Source of the DNA: Aquibacillus kalidii
Lineage (GTDB): Bacteria; Bacillota; Bacilli; Bacillales; Amphibacillaceae
Reading direction: 5' to 3'
DNA length: 64,000 bases
NCBI RefSeq assembly: GCF_014280935.1
Contig: NZ_JACLZI010000036.1
Location: 310,001-374,000, forward strand
How positions within the stretch are numbered: position 1 is the first letter of the stretch; each line of letters begins with the position of its first letter. Below, piece by piece: positions 20,310-30,648 of this stretch. The notes under the pieces were generated by a model. It was given only the letters and a program-made list of their open reading frames with translations. It was not told the origin of the DNA and did no database searches. Both the position numbers and the translations under genes were made by a program.

Positions 20310-23300
20310 CACAGGACAACAGCCTTTCTCTCAACCACTGGCTTTGCTGTAAACGTAGTGGAATCAATTACATTCAAAATTGCTCCTGCAGTATCTAAGC
20401 TCGTTAAACATGCAATTCCATGTTCAACTGCTTCTCGTCTAATTCTAAACCCATCTGAACGTGGTTGTTTGCCAGATGTTAATGTATTAATCACAAATTG
20501 TACTTCTCCATTTTCTATAATGGATAACACATTGGTCCCCTCTGAGCCAATTTTCCCAACTTGTTTAACAGGTAGTCCCTGTTCCTTCATATAGCCAGCA
20601 GTACCTTCCGTTGCGTATAACTGGAATCCTAATTGATAGAACCTCTTTGCAATTTCTGCAGTTTCTTGTTTGTCTTTATCCGCCACCGTTAATAATACAG
20701 AACCCTCCATCGGGATGGATAATCCTGATGCAGTTAAACCCTTATAAAGAGCCTTTTCAAGGGTCTTGTCCCGACCAATTGCTTCACCGGTAGACTTCAT
20801 CTCAGGCCCAAGCATTGTATCCACACTTCTAAGCTTTTCAAATGAGAACACTGGTACTTTTACGGAAACATGAGGTGGTTCAGGTAATAGTCCATTTTCG
20901 TACCCCATGTCAGCAAGAGAATCCCCCAGGATACACCTTGTAGCAAGGTTAGCCATCGTAACCCCAGTTATTTTGCTTAAGAAAGGAATTGTTCTACTCG
21001 CTCTTGGATTAACTTCTAATACATAAACTTCATTCTTATGCACAACAAATTGAATATTGATCAGCCCTTTTACTTGAAGCCTAGAAGCTATTTTAATTGT
21101 TATATCTACACATTTTTGCTTTACTTCACTGCTAATTCGTTGCGTAGGATAAACAGCTATAGAGTCACCAGAGTGAACTCCAGCTCTTTCTATATGTTCC
21201 ATCATTCCTGGAATGATCGTTGTATTCCCATCACTGATTGCATCTACTTCAACTTCAATACCCGTTAAATACTTATCAATCAAAACGGGATGCTTATGCT
21301 TGATATGATTCGTTTTTGCTAGATAACTAGAAAGTTCATCATCGTTATAAACTATTTCCATTTGACTGCCACCAATTACATACGAAGGTCTTACTAGGAC
21401 CGGATAGCCAATTTCTTTCGCAGTTTCGAGAGCTTGATTTAGCTGACGAACACTCTTCCCTTTTGGTTGTGCAATATTTAATTCGTTTAATAACTGTTCG
21501 AACTTATCTCTATCCTCTGCTGTATCAATCGTTTCAAGTGATGACCCTAATATTCTAACACCTCTACGTTGTAAGCCTTCCGCCAAGTTAATTGCTGTTT
21601 GACCGCCAAATTGGACAATTACACCAATCGGATTTTCTAATTCAATAACATGCATGACGTCTTCTAATGTTAGTGGTTCAAAGTAAAGTTTGTCTGAAAC
21701 GCTAAAGTCAGTAGAAACTGTTTCAGGGTTACTATTCATAATAATTGCTTCATAACCAGCCTCTTTTAGTGCAAGTACAGAGTGCACAGTAGCATAATCA
21801 AACTCGATACCTTGCCCAATTCGGATTGGTCCTGAACCGATAACAATAACCTTTTCTCGATTCGTTACGACTGATTCATTTTCTTCCTCATATGTGCTAT
21901 AGAAATATGGTGTTTCTGATTCAAATTCTGCAGCACATGTGTCCACCATTTTATATACTGGTGTTATTTGATGTTGCTTTCGTAATTCAAAAACCTCATC
22001 CACATGTTGACCCCATAATCTTGCAATTTGGGTATCTGAAAATCCTGCTTCTTTTGCAATTCGTAATAATTCTAATGAACCAGAATTGCCAATAAGCTTA
22101 ACCTCTAAATCAATAATGCCCTTCATCTTAATTAGAAAGTATCGATCTATTTTAGTTAGTTCAAAGATTTCCTCGACAGTTACACCTCGACGAAGTGCTT
22201 CTGCTAGTACATAAATACGCTCATCATCTGGTTTGGCAAGTCTTTCTTTTAAGTTTACTGTGTCAACTTTTGTTAGACTTTCTAACCAAAAGTCTTCTGA
22301 GCTTATGTCAAGTGATCTAATACCTTTTAGTAAAGATTCTTCAAACGTTCGACCAATGGCCATAACCTCGCCTGTTGCTTTCATTTGCGTTCCTAGTGTC
22401 CGATTTCCTGTTGTAAACTTATCAAATGGAAAACGTGGGAACTTTGTCACAACGTAATCAAGTGCTGGCTCATACATAGCGTACGTTATGCCTGTAATTG
22501 GATTAATGATCTCATCCAATGTCAAACCAATTGCAATTTTTGCTGCAATCTTAGCAATTGGATAGCCCGTAGCTTTTGATGCAAGTGCAGAGGATCTACT
22601 TACCCTTGGATTCACTTCAATAATATAATATTGGAAACTGTCAGGGTCTAGTGCAAGCTGAACATTACATCCACCCTCAATTTGTAATGCACGAATAATC
22701 TTTAATGATGCATTTCGAAGCATTTGATACTCGCGATCACTTAGGGTTTGAGACGGAGCAGTTACGATCGAATCTCCAGTATGAATGCCGACAGGGTCAA
22801 TATTCTCCATATTACAAACAACGATAGCTTGGTCATTTTTGTCACGCATTACTTCATATTCAATTTCCTTAAATCCGGCTATGTTTCTTTCAATCAAACA
22901 TTGACTAACTGGAGACAATGCCAGCCCATTTCTAGAAATTTCTTTTAATTCCTGTTCGTTGTAACACATTCCGCCACCAGTACCACCTAGTGTATAAGCT
23001 GGACGGACAATTAACGGATATCCAATCTCATCAGCAAAATCTAATGCTTGTTGAACCGTATTGACTATTGTTGATTCTGGTACAGGTTCATTTAGTTCAT
23101 TCATAAGTGTACGGAATTTCTCTCTATCCTCAGCTTGTTGAATGGCATCTAAAGATGTTCCTAGTAATTCGGTATTGTATTCCTCCAATATTCCGGTGGC
23201 TTCTAGCTGAACAGCAAGGTTAAGACCTGTTTGCCCACCCAACGTAGGTAAGATGGCATCTGGCTGTTCTTTGCGTATAATTTTTGACAAGAACTCGACC

Positions 23301-23509
23301 GTCAAAGGCTCCATATAAACTGTATCGGCAATTGTATGATCTGTCATAATGGTGGCTGGATTTGAGTTAGCTAAAATTACTGTGTACCCTTCTTCTTTTA
23401 AAGACTGACAAGCCTGCGTACCAGAATAATCAAATTCTGCTGCTTGCCCGATTACTATTGGTCCAGAACCAATCACTAAAATTTTGTTTATATCTGTACG
23501 CTTAGGCAT
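20309..23509 (-). CDS. pyrAB: Carbamoyl-phosphate synthase large subunit (pyrimidine-specific, PyrAB)
   Basis: A 1066-residue enzyme with two homologous ATP-grasp halves that phosphorylate bicarbonate and carbamate. The N-half begins [20 protein letters not shown], with [11 protein letters not shown] and [20 protein letters not shown]; the second half begins near residue 550 ([20 protein letters not shown]) and has [16 protein letters not shown]. The C-terminal MGS-like regulatory domain (about 930-1066) contains [15 protein letters not shown]. The ATG has GGAGGAAG upstream and overlaps the carA end by 22 bp. In Bacillus the pyrimidine-specific enzyme is inhibited by uridine nucleotides. Confidence 0.96.
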
Positions 23510-24603
23510 GATTCTTCCTCCTTGATCGTTACATGATGTTGGTCAATTTTTGCTAGAAACTTATCAAACAAGTGGTTTGTATCCTCTGGCCCTGGTGAGC
23601 TTTCTGGGTGATACTGTACAGAAAAAGCAGGATATTTACTGTGTTCTATGCCTTCAACAGTCTTATCATTTAATGCAATTTGAGTTAGAAGCAATTCTGT
23701 TTTCTCAAGAGAGGCTTCATTAACAGCATAACCATGGTTTTGTGATGTAAGATAAGTCTTATTTTCGGTTAAATCTTTAACAGGGTGATTAGATCCACGG
23801 TGGCCAAATTTCAACTTCTCTGTATCGGCACCACAGGCTAGTGCAAGAAGTTGGTGACCTAAGCAAATTCCAAATACAGGTATCTCACTCATAATATTAT
23901 GAATCATTTCAATTGCGACCGGTACGCTCTTCGGATCCCCAGGTCCATTCGTCAGCATTACTCCGTCTGGTCTCAAACGTAAAATACTTTCAGCTGAATA
24001 GTGATAAGGAACAACAGTTACATGACAGTTTCTTTTTGTTAATTCTCTTAAAATACCGTGCTTCATGCCAAAATCAACTAATACAATACGATGCCCACGA
24101 CCTGGAACAACATACGGTTTGACAGTTGATACTCTTTCAACTTGATTGTTCATTTGGGGAGTATTGTTTATTAGTTCAAGTGCACTAGTTACTGATGAAC
24201 CCACTTCTGTAAACACACCTCGCATCGTACCGTGTTTACGGATGATTTTTGTTAATTTACGCGTATCAATGCCTGCAATTCCTGGTATGCCATTTGCCTT
24301 TAAATAACTATCTAAACTTTCTTCATTCCTAAAGTTTGAAGGAGAATCACAAACCTCTTTCACAACTAATCCATGGATGGACGGTGTTATCGTCTCAAAG
24401 TCATCACGGTTAATCCCATAATTTCCGATTAGTGGATAAGTCATTGTTACGATCTGACCGCAATAAGATGGATCAGACAATATCTCTTGATAGCCAGTCA
24501 TCCCAGTATTAAAGACTACCTCTCCCACACTTGCTTGTTCACTTCCAAATGCTTTCCCAGTAAATATGGTGCCATCCTCAAGCACGAGTTGTCGCTTTTC
24601 CAT
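23488..24603 (-). CDS. pyrAA: Carbamoyl-phosphate synthase small subunit (PyrAA)
   Basis: A 371-residue glutaminase subunit that supplies ammonia to PyrAB. The N-terminal CPSase domain begins [20 protein letters not shown]. The class I glutamine amidotransferase domain has the nucleophile loop [16 protein letters not shown] and [13 protein letters not shown] with the catalytic His and Glu. A 12-codon upstream extension exists, but GAGGAGG sits 6 bp before the ATG at 24603, which is the better start. Its beginning overlaps the end of pyrC by 26 bp. Confidence 0.96.
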   Translation of the reverse strand: MEKRQLVLEDGTIFTGKAFGSEQASVGEVVFNTGMTGYQEILSDPSYCGQIVTMTYPLIGNYGINRDDFETITPSIHGLVVKEVCDSPSNFRNEESLDSYLKANGIPGIAGIDTRKLTKIIRKHGTMRGVFTEVGSSVTSALELINNTPQMNNQVERVSTVKPYVVPGRGHRIVLVDFGMKHGILRELTKRNCHVTVVPYHYSAESILRLRPDGVMLTNGPGDPKSVPVAIEMIHNIMSEIPVFGICLGHQLLALACGADTEKLKFGHRGSNHPVKDLTENKTYLTSQNHGYAVNEASLEKTELLLTQIALNDKTVEGIEHSKYPAFSVQYHPESSPGPEDTNHLFDKFLAKIDQHHVTIKEEESCLSVQI

Positions 24604-25882
24604 AAGAAGCCTCCTCAAAGACGATTTTCCCTTCAACAATGGTCATAACAGGTATTCCATTAACTTTCCAACCATGAAAAGGTGTGTTTTTTCCTTTTGA
24701 AATAAAATCATGTTTATTAATTTCTACTTTTCTATTTAAATCAAGCACGGTTATATCTGCAGGTGCTCCAAGCTTTAGTTCTCCGTATGGTAATTTAAAT
24801 ACCTTAGCAGGTTTTACTGTCATCCATTCTAATAATTGGACTAGTGTAACCTTTCCTGTTTCAACGAGATGAGTGTTTAATAGACTGAATGCTGTTTCAA
24901 AACCTACAATACCAAATGGAGCAAGTAATAGTCCTTGATTTTTTTCTTCTTCCGTATGTGGCGCATGGTCAGTTGCAATGAAATCAATTGTTCCATCTAA
25001 TAGTCCCTCTATCAATGCTTGTTGGTCTTCTACCCCTCTAAGTGGTGGATTCATTTTAAAATTTGCATCATCGGAAACAACACTTTCTTCATTTAATAAT
25101 AGGTGATGGGGAGTAACTTCAGCAGTTACGTTAATCCCTGCACGCTTTGCATCCCTAATCACTCGTACAGATTCTTTCGTACTGACATGACATACATGAT
25201 AATGACAGCCCGTTGCCTCTGCCAATAGGACGTCTCTGGCGATTTGTACTGATTCACAAATCGATGGAATACCCGGTATATCTAATTGTTTACTAGAAAT
25301 CCCTTTGTGAATAACCCCTTTATGTATTAGTGAGTTATCTTCACAGTGAGCCACTACAGCCATGTCTAGCCTTGCAGCTTCTTGCATAGCCTTGAGCATC
25401 ATGTCAGCAGTTTGGACTCCCACACCATCATCAGTAAATGCAAATGCGCCCGCATTTTTCAATTCTTCCATGTTGGTTAACTTTTGTCCTAACAACCTTT
25501 CCGTGATCGAGGCATAAGGCAATACCCTTACCTGTGCAGTTTCTTTAATACGTTGAACGATACCATTAAGTGTTTCCGCTGAATCAGGCACTGGTCTAGT
25601 ATTAGGCATAGAACAGATGGTAGTATAGCCTCCACGAGCAGCTGATTTAGAACCAGTTTCTATTGTTTCCTTTTTTTCTCCACCCGGTTCCCGTAAATGT
25701 ACGTGTACATCAATAAAACCTGGTGTTACTATATTACCTTGACAATCTACTACATTATCACCATCTAGGATTGTAACCTTTTCGGCAATTTCTTCTATTA
25801 CCCCATTACTTATGACAATTTCACAGGCGACCTTACTATTATCTACTGCTAACTGCATCGCGTTGATTAAAATTGTTCGCAT
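24578..25882 (-). CDS. pyrC: Dihydroorotase
   Basis: A 434-residue zinc amidohydrolase that cyclises carbamoyl-aspartate to dihydroorotate. Motifs seen are the metal-binding HVHLREPG near residue 60, [31 protein letters not shown] and the catalytic [13 protein letters not shown]. Length and motifs fit the class I (Bacillus-type) enzyme. The ATG overlaps the end of pyrB by 44 bp, so coupling is tight. Confidence 0.96.
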   Translation of the reverse strand: MRTILINAMQLAVDNSKVACEIVISNGVIEEIAEKVTILDGDNVVDCQGNIVTPGFIDVHVHLREPGGEKKETIETGSKSAARGGYTTICSMPNTRPVPDSAETLNGIVQRIKETAQVRVLPYASITERLLGQKLTNMEELKNAGAFAFTDDGVGVQTADMMLKAMQEAARLDMAVVAHCEDNSLIHKGVIHKGISSKQLDIPGIPSICESVQIARDVLLAEATGCHYHVCHVSTKESVRVIRDAKRAGINVTAEVTPHHLLLNEESVVSDDANFKMNPPLRGVEDQQALIEGLLDGTIDFIATDHAPHTEEEKNQGLLLAPFGIVGFETAFSLLNTHLVETGKVTLVQLLEWMTVKPAKVFKLPYGELKLGAPADITVLDLNRKVEINKHDFISKGKNTPFHGWKVNGIPVMTIVEGKIVFEEASYGKATTRA

Positions 25883-26771
25883 GATTTAATCCTTCCTTTC
25901 CTAGTAGCTTGGACATGACAGCCATTCGAGCTGCAACACCGTTAGACATCTGCTTAAATATTCTAGAACGACCGCACTCAACTAAATCATTGTCTATCTC
26001 TACTCCTCGATTAACGGGAGCTGGGTGCATAATTATCGCATGCTTTAACATTTTGCGTTCTCTTTCTTTTGTTAGACCATAGTCTTGTAGGTATTGTGTA
26101 TCCATGATGACAGACCTACTATCGTGTCTTTCGTGTTGGATACGAAGAAGCATAACAACATCACACTGTTCCATTGCTTCATCCATTGATATATATGGAA
26201 AAGGAAGACTTGGATCTTGCCATTCTTTCATGGAAGAGAGGTAGACCTCAGCACCTAGGGTCGTTAACGCATATGCATTTGAACGAGCGACGCGACTATG
26301 TTTTATATCTCCAACGATAGCTACTTTTATTCCTTTAAATCTTTTATATTCTTGATAAATGGTTAGTAAGTCTAGTAAACATTGCGTTGGATGTTCTCCT
26401 TTACCGTCTCCAGCGTTAATAACGGGAATGGAAATCTGATCGGATAACTCTTTCACAATATTATCTTGTGGATGCCTTACGACTAATAGAGAAGCGCCAA
26501 GAGATTCTAATGTCCTTGCCGTATCATAAATACTTTCTCCTTTTTGGACGCTCGAGAAGTCACTTGCAAAATCTAAAACCTCGATTCCTAGTTTTCTCTG
26601 CGCAACAATGAAACTCATTTTTGTTCTTGTACTTGGTTCAAAGAAAAGGTTTGCTGCGAACAATTGCTCCCTAAATGGTTCAATACCATGCTCCTTAATT
26701 TCATCTGCGGTTTTTATTAACTGTAACAATTCATGTTCAGATAAATTTTTCATGGAAACAAAATCCTTCAT
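25839..26771 (-). CDS. pyrB: Aspartate carbamoyltransferase
   Basis: A 310-residue enzyme that transfers the carbamoyl group to aspartate. The carbamoyl-phosphate-binding motif [12 protein letters not shown] (STRT) is near residue 48, with [29 protein letters not shown] and the aspartate-binding [10 protein letters not shown]. No regulatory pyrI gene is present, as expected for Bacillus. AGAGGAGGAG lies just before the ATG. It follows a PyrR-dependent attenuator that separates it from pyrR. In B. subtilis pyrP sits in this gap. Confidence 0.96.
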   Translation of the reverse strand: MKDFVSMKNLSEHELLQLIKTADEIKEHGIEPFREQLFAANLFFEPSTRTKMSFIVAQRKLGIEVLDFASDFSSVQKGESIYDTARTLESLGASLLVVRHPQDNIVKELSDQISIPVINAGDGKGEHPTQCLLDLLTIYQEYKRFKGIKVAIVGDIKHSRVARSNAYALTTLGAEVYLSSMKEWQDPSLPFPYISMDEAMEQCDVVMLLRIQHERHDSRSVIMDTQYLQDYGLTKERERKMLKHAIIMHPAPVNRGVEIDNDLVECGRSRIFKQMSNGVAARMAVMSKLLGKEGLNHANNFNQRDAVSSR

Positions 26772-26828
26772 TTTTACTCCTCCTCTAACCTATATAAATG
26801 ATAGTTTCTTAGTTTCTAGCCTCTTGAT

Positions 26829-26930
26829 AAAAAAAACCTCTTTGCGTGGTCGCAAAGAGGTAGACGTGTTCTTGGGTACACGTATCCTAATAGCAACCTT
26901 GCAAGCCTCTCGGGACTCGATTAAAGGTTT
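26829..26930 (-). promoter_or_regulatory. PyrR-dependent attenuator before pyrB
   Basis: Read on the minus strand, an anti-antiterminator (26895-26929) has outer arms AACCTT/AAGGTT and the PyrR loop GAGTCCCGAGAGGCTTGCAA. It is followed by an intrinsic terminator, CCTCTTTGCG (26851-26860) paired with CGCAAAGAGG (26837-26846), then eight U (26829-26836). With UMP bound, PyrR is known to stabilise the first hairpin and cause termination. Confidence 0.93.
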
Positions 26931-26936
26931 CATATT

Positions 26937-27497
<561 letters not shown>

Positions 27498-27499
27498 TT

Positions 27500-27602
27500 A
27501 AAAAAATCCCATTTTCCGTGAAGAAAATGGGATTGGACAGACGATTCCTACAATAAATTCGGTCCGTTTCCTTTCCAGCCTCACGGGACTGTCTTTAAAG
27601 GG
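27500..27602 (-). promoter_or_regulatory. PyrR-dependent attenuator in the pyrR leader
   Basis: On the minus strand the PyrR-binding hairpin (27570-27602) contains ACAGTCCCGTGAGGCTGG. The terminator follows: AATCCCATTTTC paired with GAAAATGGGATT (27506-27534), then a U run (27500-27505). It is similar to the 5' leader attenuator of B. subtilis pyrR. Confidence 0.93.
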
Positions 27603-27624
27603 TCATATTGAATTCTTATTTGCT

Positions 27625-27653
27625 ATTATTCCAAATATCTCTACTTCTGTCAA
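27625..27653 (-). promoter_or_regulatory. Promoter of the pyr operon
   Basis: On the minus strand TTGACA (27648-27653), exactly 17 bp, then AATAAT (27625-27630). The -35 overlaps the stop codon of rluD. The predicted start lies just before the first attenuator. Confidence 0.8.
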
Positions 27654-28564
27654 CTCATCAAAGCTAAATTTTTTAATAAATCTTGGAATACTTCCGGTGG
27701 TTCCACTTCAAATTCAAGCCATTCCTTTGTTCGAGGATGTTCAAATCCTAACACGGATGCATGCAAGGCTTGTCCATCAATATCAAGCGTTTTTCGTGGC
27801 CCATACTTTGGATCCCCTACTAGCGGAAAGCCAATATATTGCATGTGAACTCTAATTTGGTGTGTTCTGCCTGTTTCTAACACACATTTTACATGTGTAA
27901 ATTTTTCACCAAACTTCTCCATCACTTCAAAGTGAGTAACTGCATGTTTCCCACCATCTACTACCGCCATCTTTTGGCGATCTCTAGGGTCTCTTCCTAA
28001 CGGTGCATCCACAGTTCCATATTCGTGTGTGATTTCTCCATGAACAATTGCTTGATACGAACGCTTCACTGTTTTTTCTTTTAGTTGTTCAACTAAGGAA
28101 ACGTGTGCCTGATCATTTTTCGCTACCATTAGTAAGCCACTTGTATCCATATCGATACGGTGAACGATTCCTGGTCTAGCAACTCCATTTATCCCTGATA
28201 GATCATTGCAATGATAAAGTAAAGCATTTACTAAAGTTCCTGTACCATGACCTGGCGATGGATGTACAACCATACCTCGTGGCTTGTTTACCACTAACAC
28301 ATCTTTATCCTCATAAACGATTTCAATTGGGATATTTTCAGGAATGATATCTAATTCCTGTACCTCAGGGATCTCCCAAATAATTTCAGAACCGACTTGA
28401 CACTTATAATTACTTTTAATCGTTTCGCCGTCAACTTTAACTAAGTCTGCTTTAATCCAAGATTGAACCTGGGATCGAGAAGCCTCTTTATTTAATTCAG
28501 CAAGAACTTTGTCAATTCGCATGCCTTGTTCCTCTGGTTGAATTGTATGATTAAGCAATGTCAT
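27650..28564 (-). CDS. rluD: Ribosomal large-subunit pseudouridine synthase RluD family (YlyB)
   Basis: A 304-residue RNA pseudouridine synthase. The N-terminal S4 domain (about 12-75) has [18 protein letters not shown]. The catalytic domain has [13 protein letters not shown] and the active-site motif [20 protein letters not shown] with the catalytic Asp of HRx[21 protein letters not shown] follows. Exact target uridines in 23S rRNA are not provable here. It overlaps lspA by 4 bp (ATGA) and sits upstream of pyrR as in B. subtilis. Confidence 0.94.
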   Translation of the reverse strand: MTLLNHTIQPEEQGMRIDKVLAELNKEASRSQVQSWIKADLVKVDGETIKSNYKCQVGSEIIWEIPEVQELDIIPENIPIEIVYEDKDVLVVNKPRGMVVHPSPGHGTGTLVNALLYHCNDLSGINGVARPGIVHRIDMDTSGLLMVAKNDQAHVSLVEQLKEKTVKRSYQAIVHGEITHEYGTVDAPLGRDPRDRQKMAVVDGGKHAVTHFEVMEKFGEKFTHVKCVLETGRTHQIRVHMQYIGFPLVGDPKYGPRKTLDIDGQALHASVLGFEHPRTKEWLEFEVEPPEVFQDLLKNLALMS

Positions 28565-29028
28565 GCTTTTATACTTCCTTTCTTTTTCTCATCCAAAAAC
28601 GTTGCAATTAACACTAAAATAACTCCAGCTACGAGGGCTGAATCTGCCACATTAAAAATCGGATAATCGTAGTTTCCAATATAAATATCTAAGAAATCAA
28701 CTACTTCTTTGCGGAATAATCTATCGATAAAGTTTCCAATGGCTCCTCCTAAAATAAAAGCAAGTGACCATCCCATAAGCTTACTTTCTTTTGCAAATTT
28801 CTGCATGTAATACACTACTGCTATAATGACAATCGTCGTAATAATATAGAAGAAAATCATCTTTCCTGCCAAAATACCCCAAGCAGCCCCAGTATTTCGG
28901 TGTGACGTTATGTAGAAAAAATTTTCAATGACAGGAATGCTTTCCCTTAACTCCATGTTTTTAACTACTATCCACTTTGTAAACTGGTCTATAATGATGA
29001 CGATCAAAGCGATCCAATAGTATCTCAC
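28561..29028 (-). CDS. lspA: Lipoprotein signal peptidase (signal peptidase II)
   Basis: A 155-residue membrane aspartyl protease that cleaves signal peptides of diacylated prolipoproteins. Four hydrophobic segments are visible. The conserved boxes are [26 protein letters not shown] (catalytic Asp) and [15 protein letters not shown] (second catalytic Asp). The start is GTG with GGGGGAA upstream. In B. subtilis the upstream neighbours are ylyA and ileS; here a divergent MFS gene intervenes. Confidence 0.95.
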   Translation of the reverse strand: MRYYWIALIVIIIDQFTKWIVVKNMELRESIPVIENFFYITSHRNTGAAWGILAGKMIFFYIITTIVIIAVVYYMQKFAKESKLMGWSLAFILGGAIGNFIDRLFRKEVVDFLDIYIGNYDYPIFNVADSALVAGVILVLIATFLDEKKKGSIKA

Positions 29029-29349
29029 GTTATACGTTCCCCCGTTCTATAATGTTTCTTATCCTTTAGCATTTTATCATAAAATTAGGGAGAATAGGAA
29101 TTTAGATTACTACAGGTATAAACTCTGCCTACAAAATAAGTTGTAAAACATTTCATCCTCTAGCCCGATTCCTTTTTAATTGAATTAATTTAACATTTGG
29201 TTAGTCAACGATCATTTTCCATGATAAACTTTAGTAATTGTTTGCTATTCGCTAAGTAGGAACCCGTTACATAACCTTCCTCCTATGGATCATTACTAAC
29301 TAGCTTAACCCATTTTCATACGACTAACACAACATAAGGAGGGGTATTA
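29029..29349. promoter_or_regulatory. Divergent spacer between lspA and the MFS gene
   Basis: A 321-bp AT-rich region without a gene. On the plus strand TAGTCA, 17 bp, TAAACT (about 29201-29229) is a weak candidate promoter for the MFS gene. No operator-like palindrome was identified with confidence. Confidence 0.35.
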
Positions 29350-30603
29350 TTGACAAAATTCAAAGATTATCATATTAACATTAAAATAAGAATTGTACAA
29401 ATCTTTCTAGCAGACATGGTTTCAGGAGCCATCTTCCCATTTATGGCTATTTATTTCTCACAATATTTTGGAGCAAAGTTAACAGGCATCTTACTACTAT
29501 TAAACATTGTTATAGGGATGGTTGCAGGAATGTATGGTGGTTACTATGCTGATCTAATGGGTAGAAAAAAACTAATGGTTATTGCCGGAATTATAAGGAT
29601 GTTTGCTTTTATTATCATGGCACTTGTAAATTCTCCATTATTGATTTCTCCCAGTATAACTTTTCTAATGGCACTGATTGTTGGAGCATCTTTTGGTTTA
29701 GATGGTCCTGCCGCCGACGCCATGCTCATAGATATAACAAAACCGAAGGAACGAAAAGGTGTCTATTCTCTTATTTATTGGAGCTTTAATCTTGCCTTTG
29801 CAATCGGTGGTGTAATAGGTGCTTTATCTTTCAAACATCATCTTTTTGAGCTACTAATTGTCTTAGCCATAACGAGTATCTTGTCCAACATTTTAGTTAT
29901 TTTCTTCATTAAAGAAACGTTTGAAAAAAAAGAACAAGATCTTCAAATGCAACAGAAGAATGTTTTCTTTAATATGGTAGATAGTTATAAAGAGGTTGCA
30001 GGCGATAAAGTATTTCTATATTTTGTGCTAGCTGGTCTTCTAATCCAATCGATTGAAAATCAGATGGAGAATTATATTGGCATAAGGTTAAATGAAGATA
30101 TTCCCGTTCAATCTATTTTATCTTTTCACATTTCTGGGGTCGAAATGTTAGGTTTTTTAAAAACAGAAAATACAATTCTTGTCGTTTTACTCACTGTTTT
30201 CATTACAAGGTGGGTATCTAAATTAAAAGAAGACCGGACATATTTACTATCGATATTAATATTTACAGTTGGTTATGTGGCCATCAGTTATTTGAACAAT
30301 ATTTGGCTGTTATTTTTCTTTATGGTAATTGCAACAGTCGGTGAACTGATGAGGGTACCAATCCAACAGGACTTCCTTGCAAGTATCCCTACCGATGATA
30401 AGAGAAGCTCCTATATGGCGGTAAATAGTTTAGTTTTTCACGGCTCGATGATGATAAGTTCCGTATTTGTTTCGTTGGGGGCGATCTTTAACAAAGAAAC
30501 CATGTCTCTGTTAATACTAGTTACCGGACTTTCTGGGATGTTGATTATAAAAAAAATATTACCAGATTTAGAAAAAAGAAGGTCCCAACAAGAAACAACA
30601 TAA
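29350..30603 (+). CDS. MFS transporter, probable multidrug-type efflux permease
   Basis: A 417-residue protein with about twelve hydrophobic helices and the MFS motif A after helix 2, GGYYADLMGRKKLMVIAG (G-x(3)-D-x(2)-GRK). The N-half contains DGPAADAMLIDITKPKERKG, common in the drug:H+ antiporter-1 branch. A cytoplasmic loop rich in charged residues (FEKKEQDLQMQQK) separates the halves. The substrate cannot be told. The start is a TTG with AAGGAGG 8 bp upstream; no alternative ATG is near. It is transcribed against its neighbours, with its own promoter and terminator, at a point where B. subtilis has ylyA, suggesting insertion or replacement. Confidence 0.85.
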   Translation: MTKFKDYHINIKIRIVQIFLADMVSGAIFPFMAIYFSQYFGAKLTGILLLLNIVIGMVAGMYGGYYADLMGRKKLMVIAGIIRMFAFIIMALVNSPLLISPSITFLMALIVGASFGLDGPAADAMLIDITKPKERKGVYSLIYWSFNLAFAIGGVIGALSFKHHLFELLIVLAITSILSNILVIFFIKETFEKKEQDLQMQQKNVFFNMVDSYKEVAGDKVFLYFVLAGLLIQSIENQMENYIGIRLNEDIPVQSILSFHISGVEMLGFLKTENTILVVLLTVFITRWVSKLKEDRTYLLSILIFTVGYVAISYLNNIWLLFFFMVIATVGELMRVPIQQDFLASIPTDDKRSSYMAVNSLVFHGSMMISSVFVSLGAIFNKETMSLLILVTGLSGMLIIKKILPDLEKRRSQQETT

Positions 30604-30643
30604 AAAGAATCAACTGCTCTAAAAGAGACAGTTGATTCTTTTT
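30602..30643. terminator. Bidirectional terminator between the MFS gene and ileS
   Basis: AAAAAGAATCAACTG (30602-30616) pairs perfectly with CAGTTGATTCTTTTT (30629-30643), with an extra CTCT/AGAG-type extension near the loop. A run on one side and T run on the other suit both convergent genes. Confidence 0.92.
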
Positions 30644-30648
30644 ATTCT

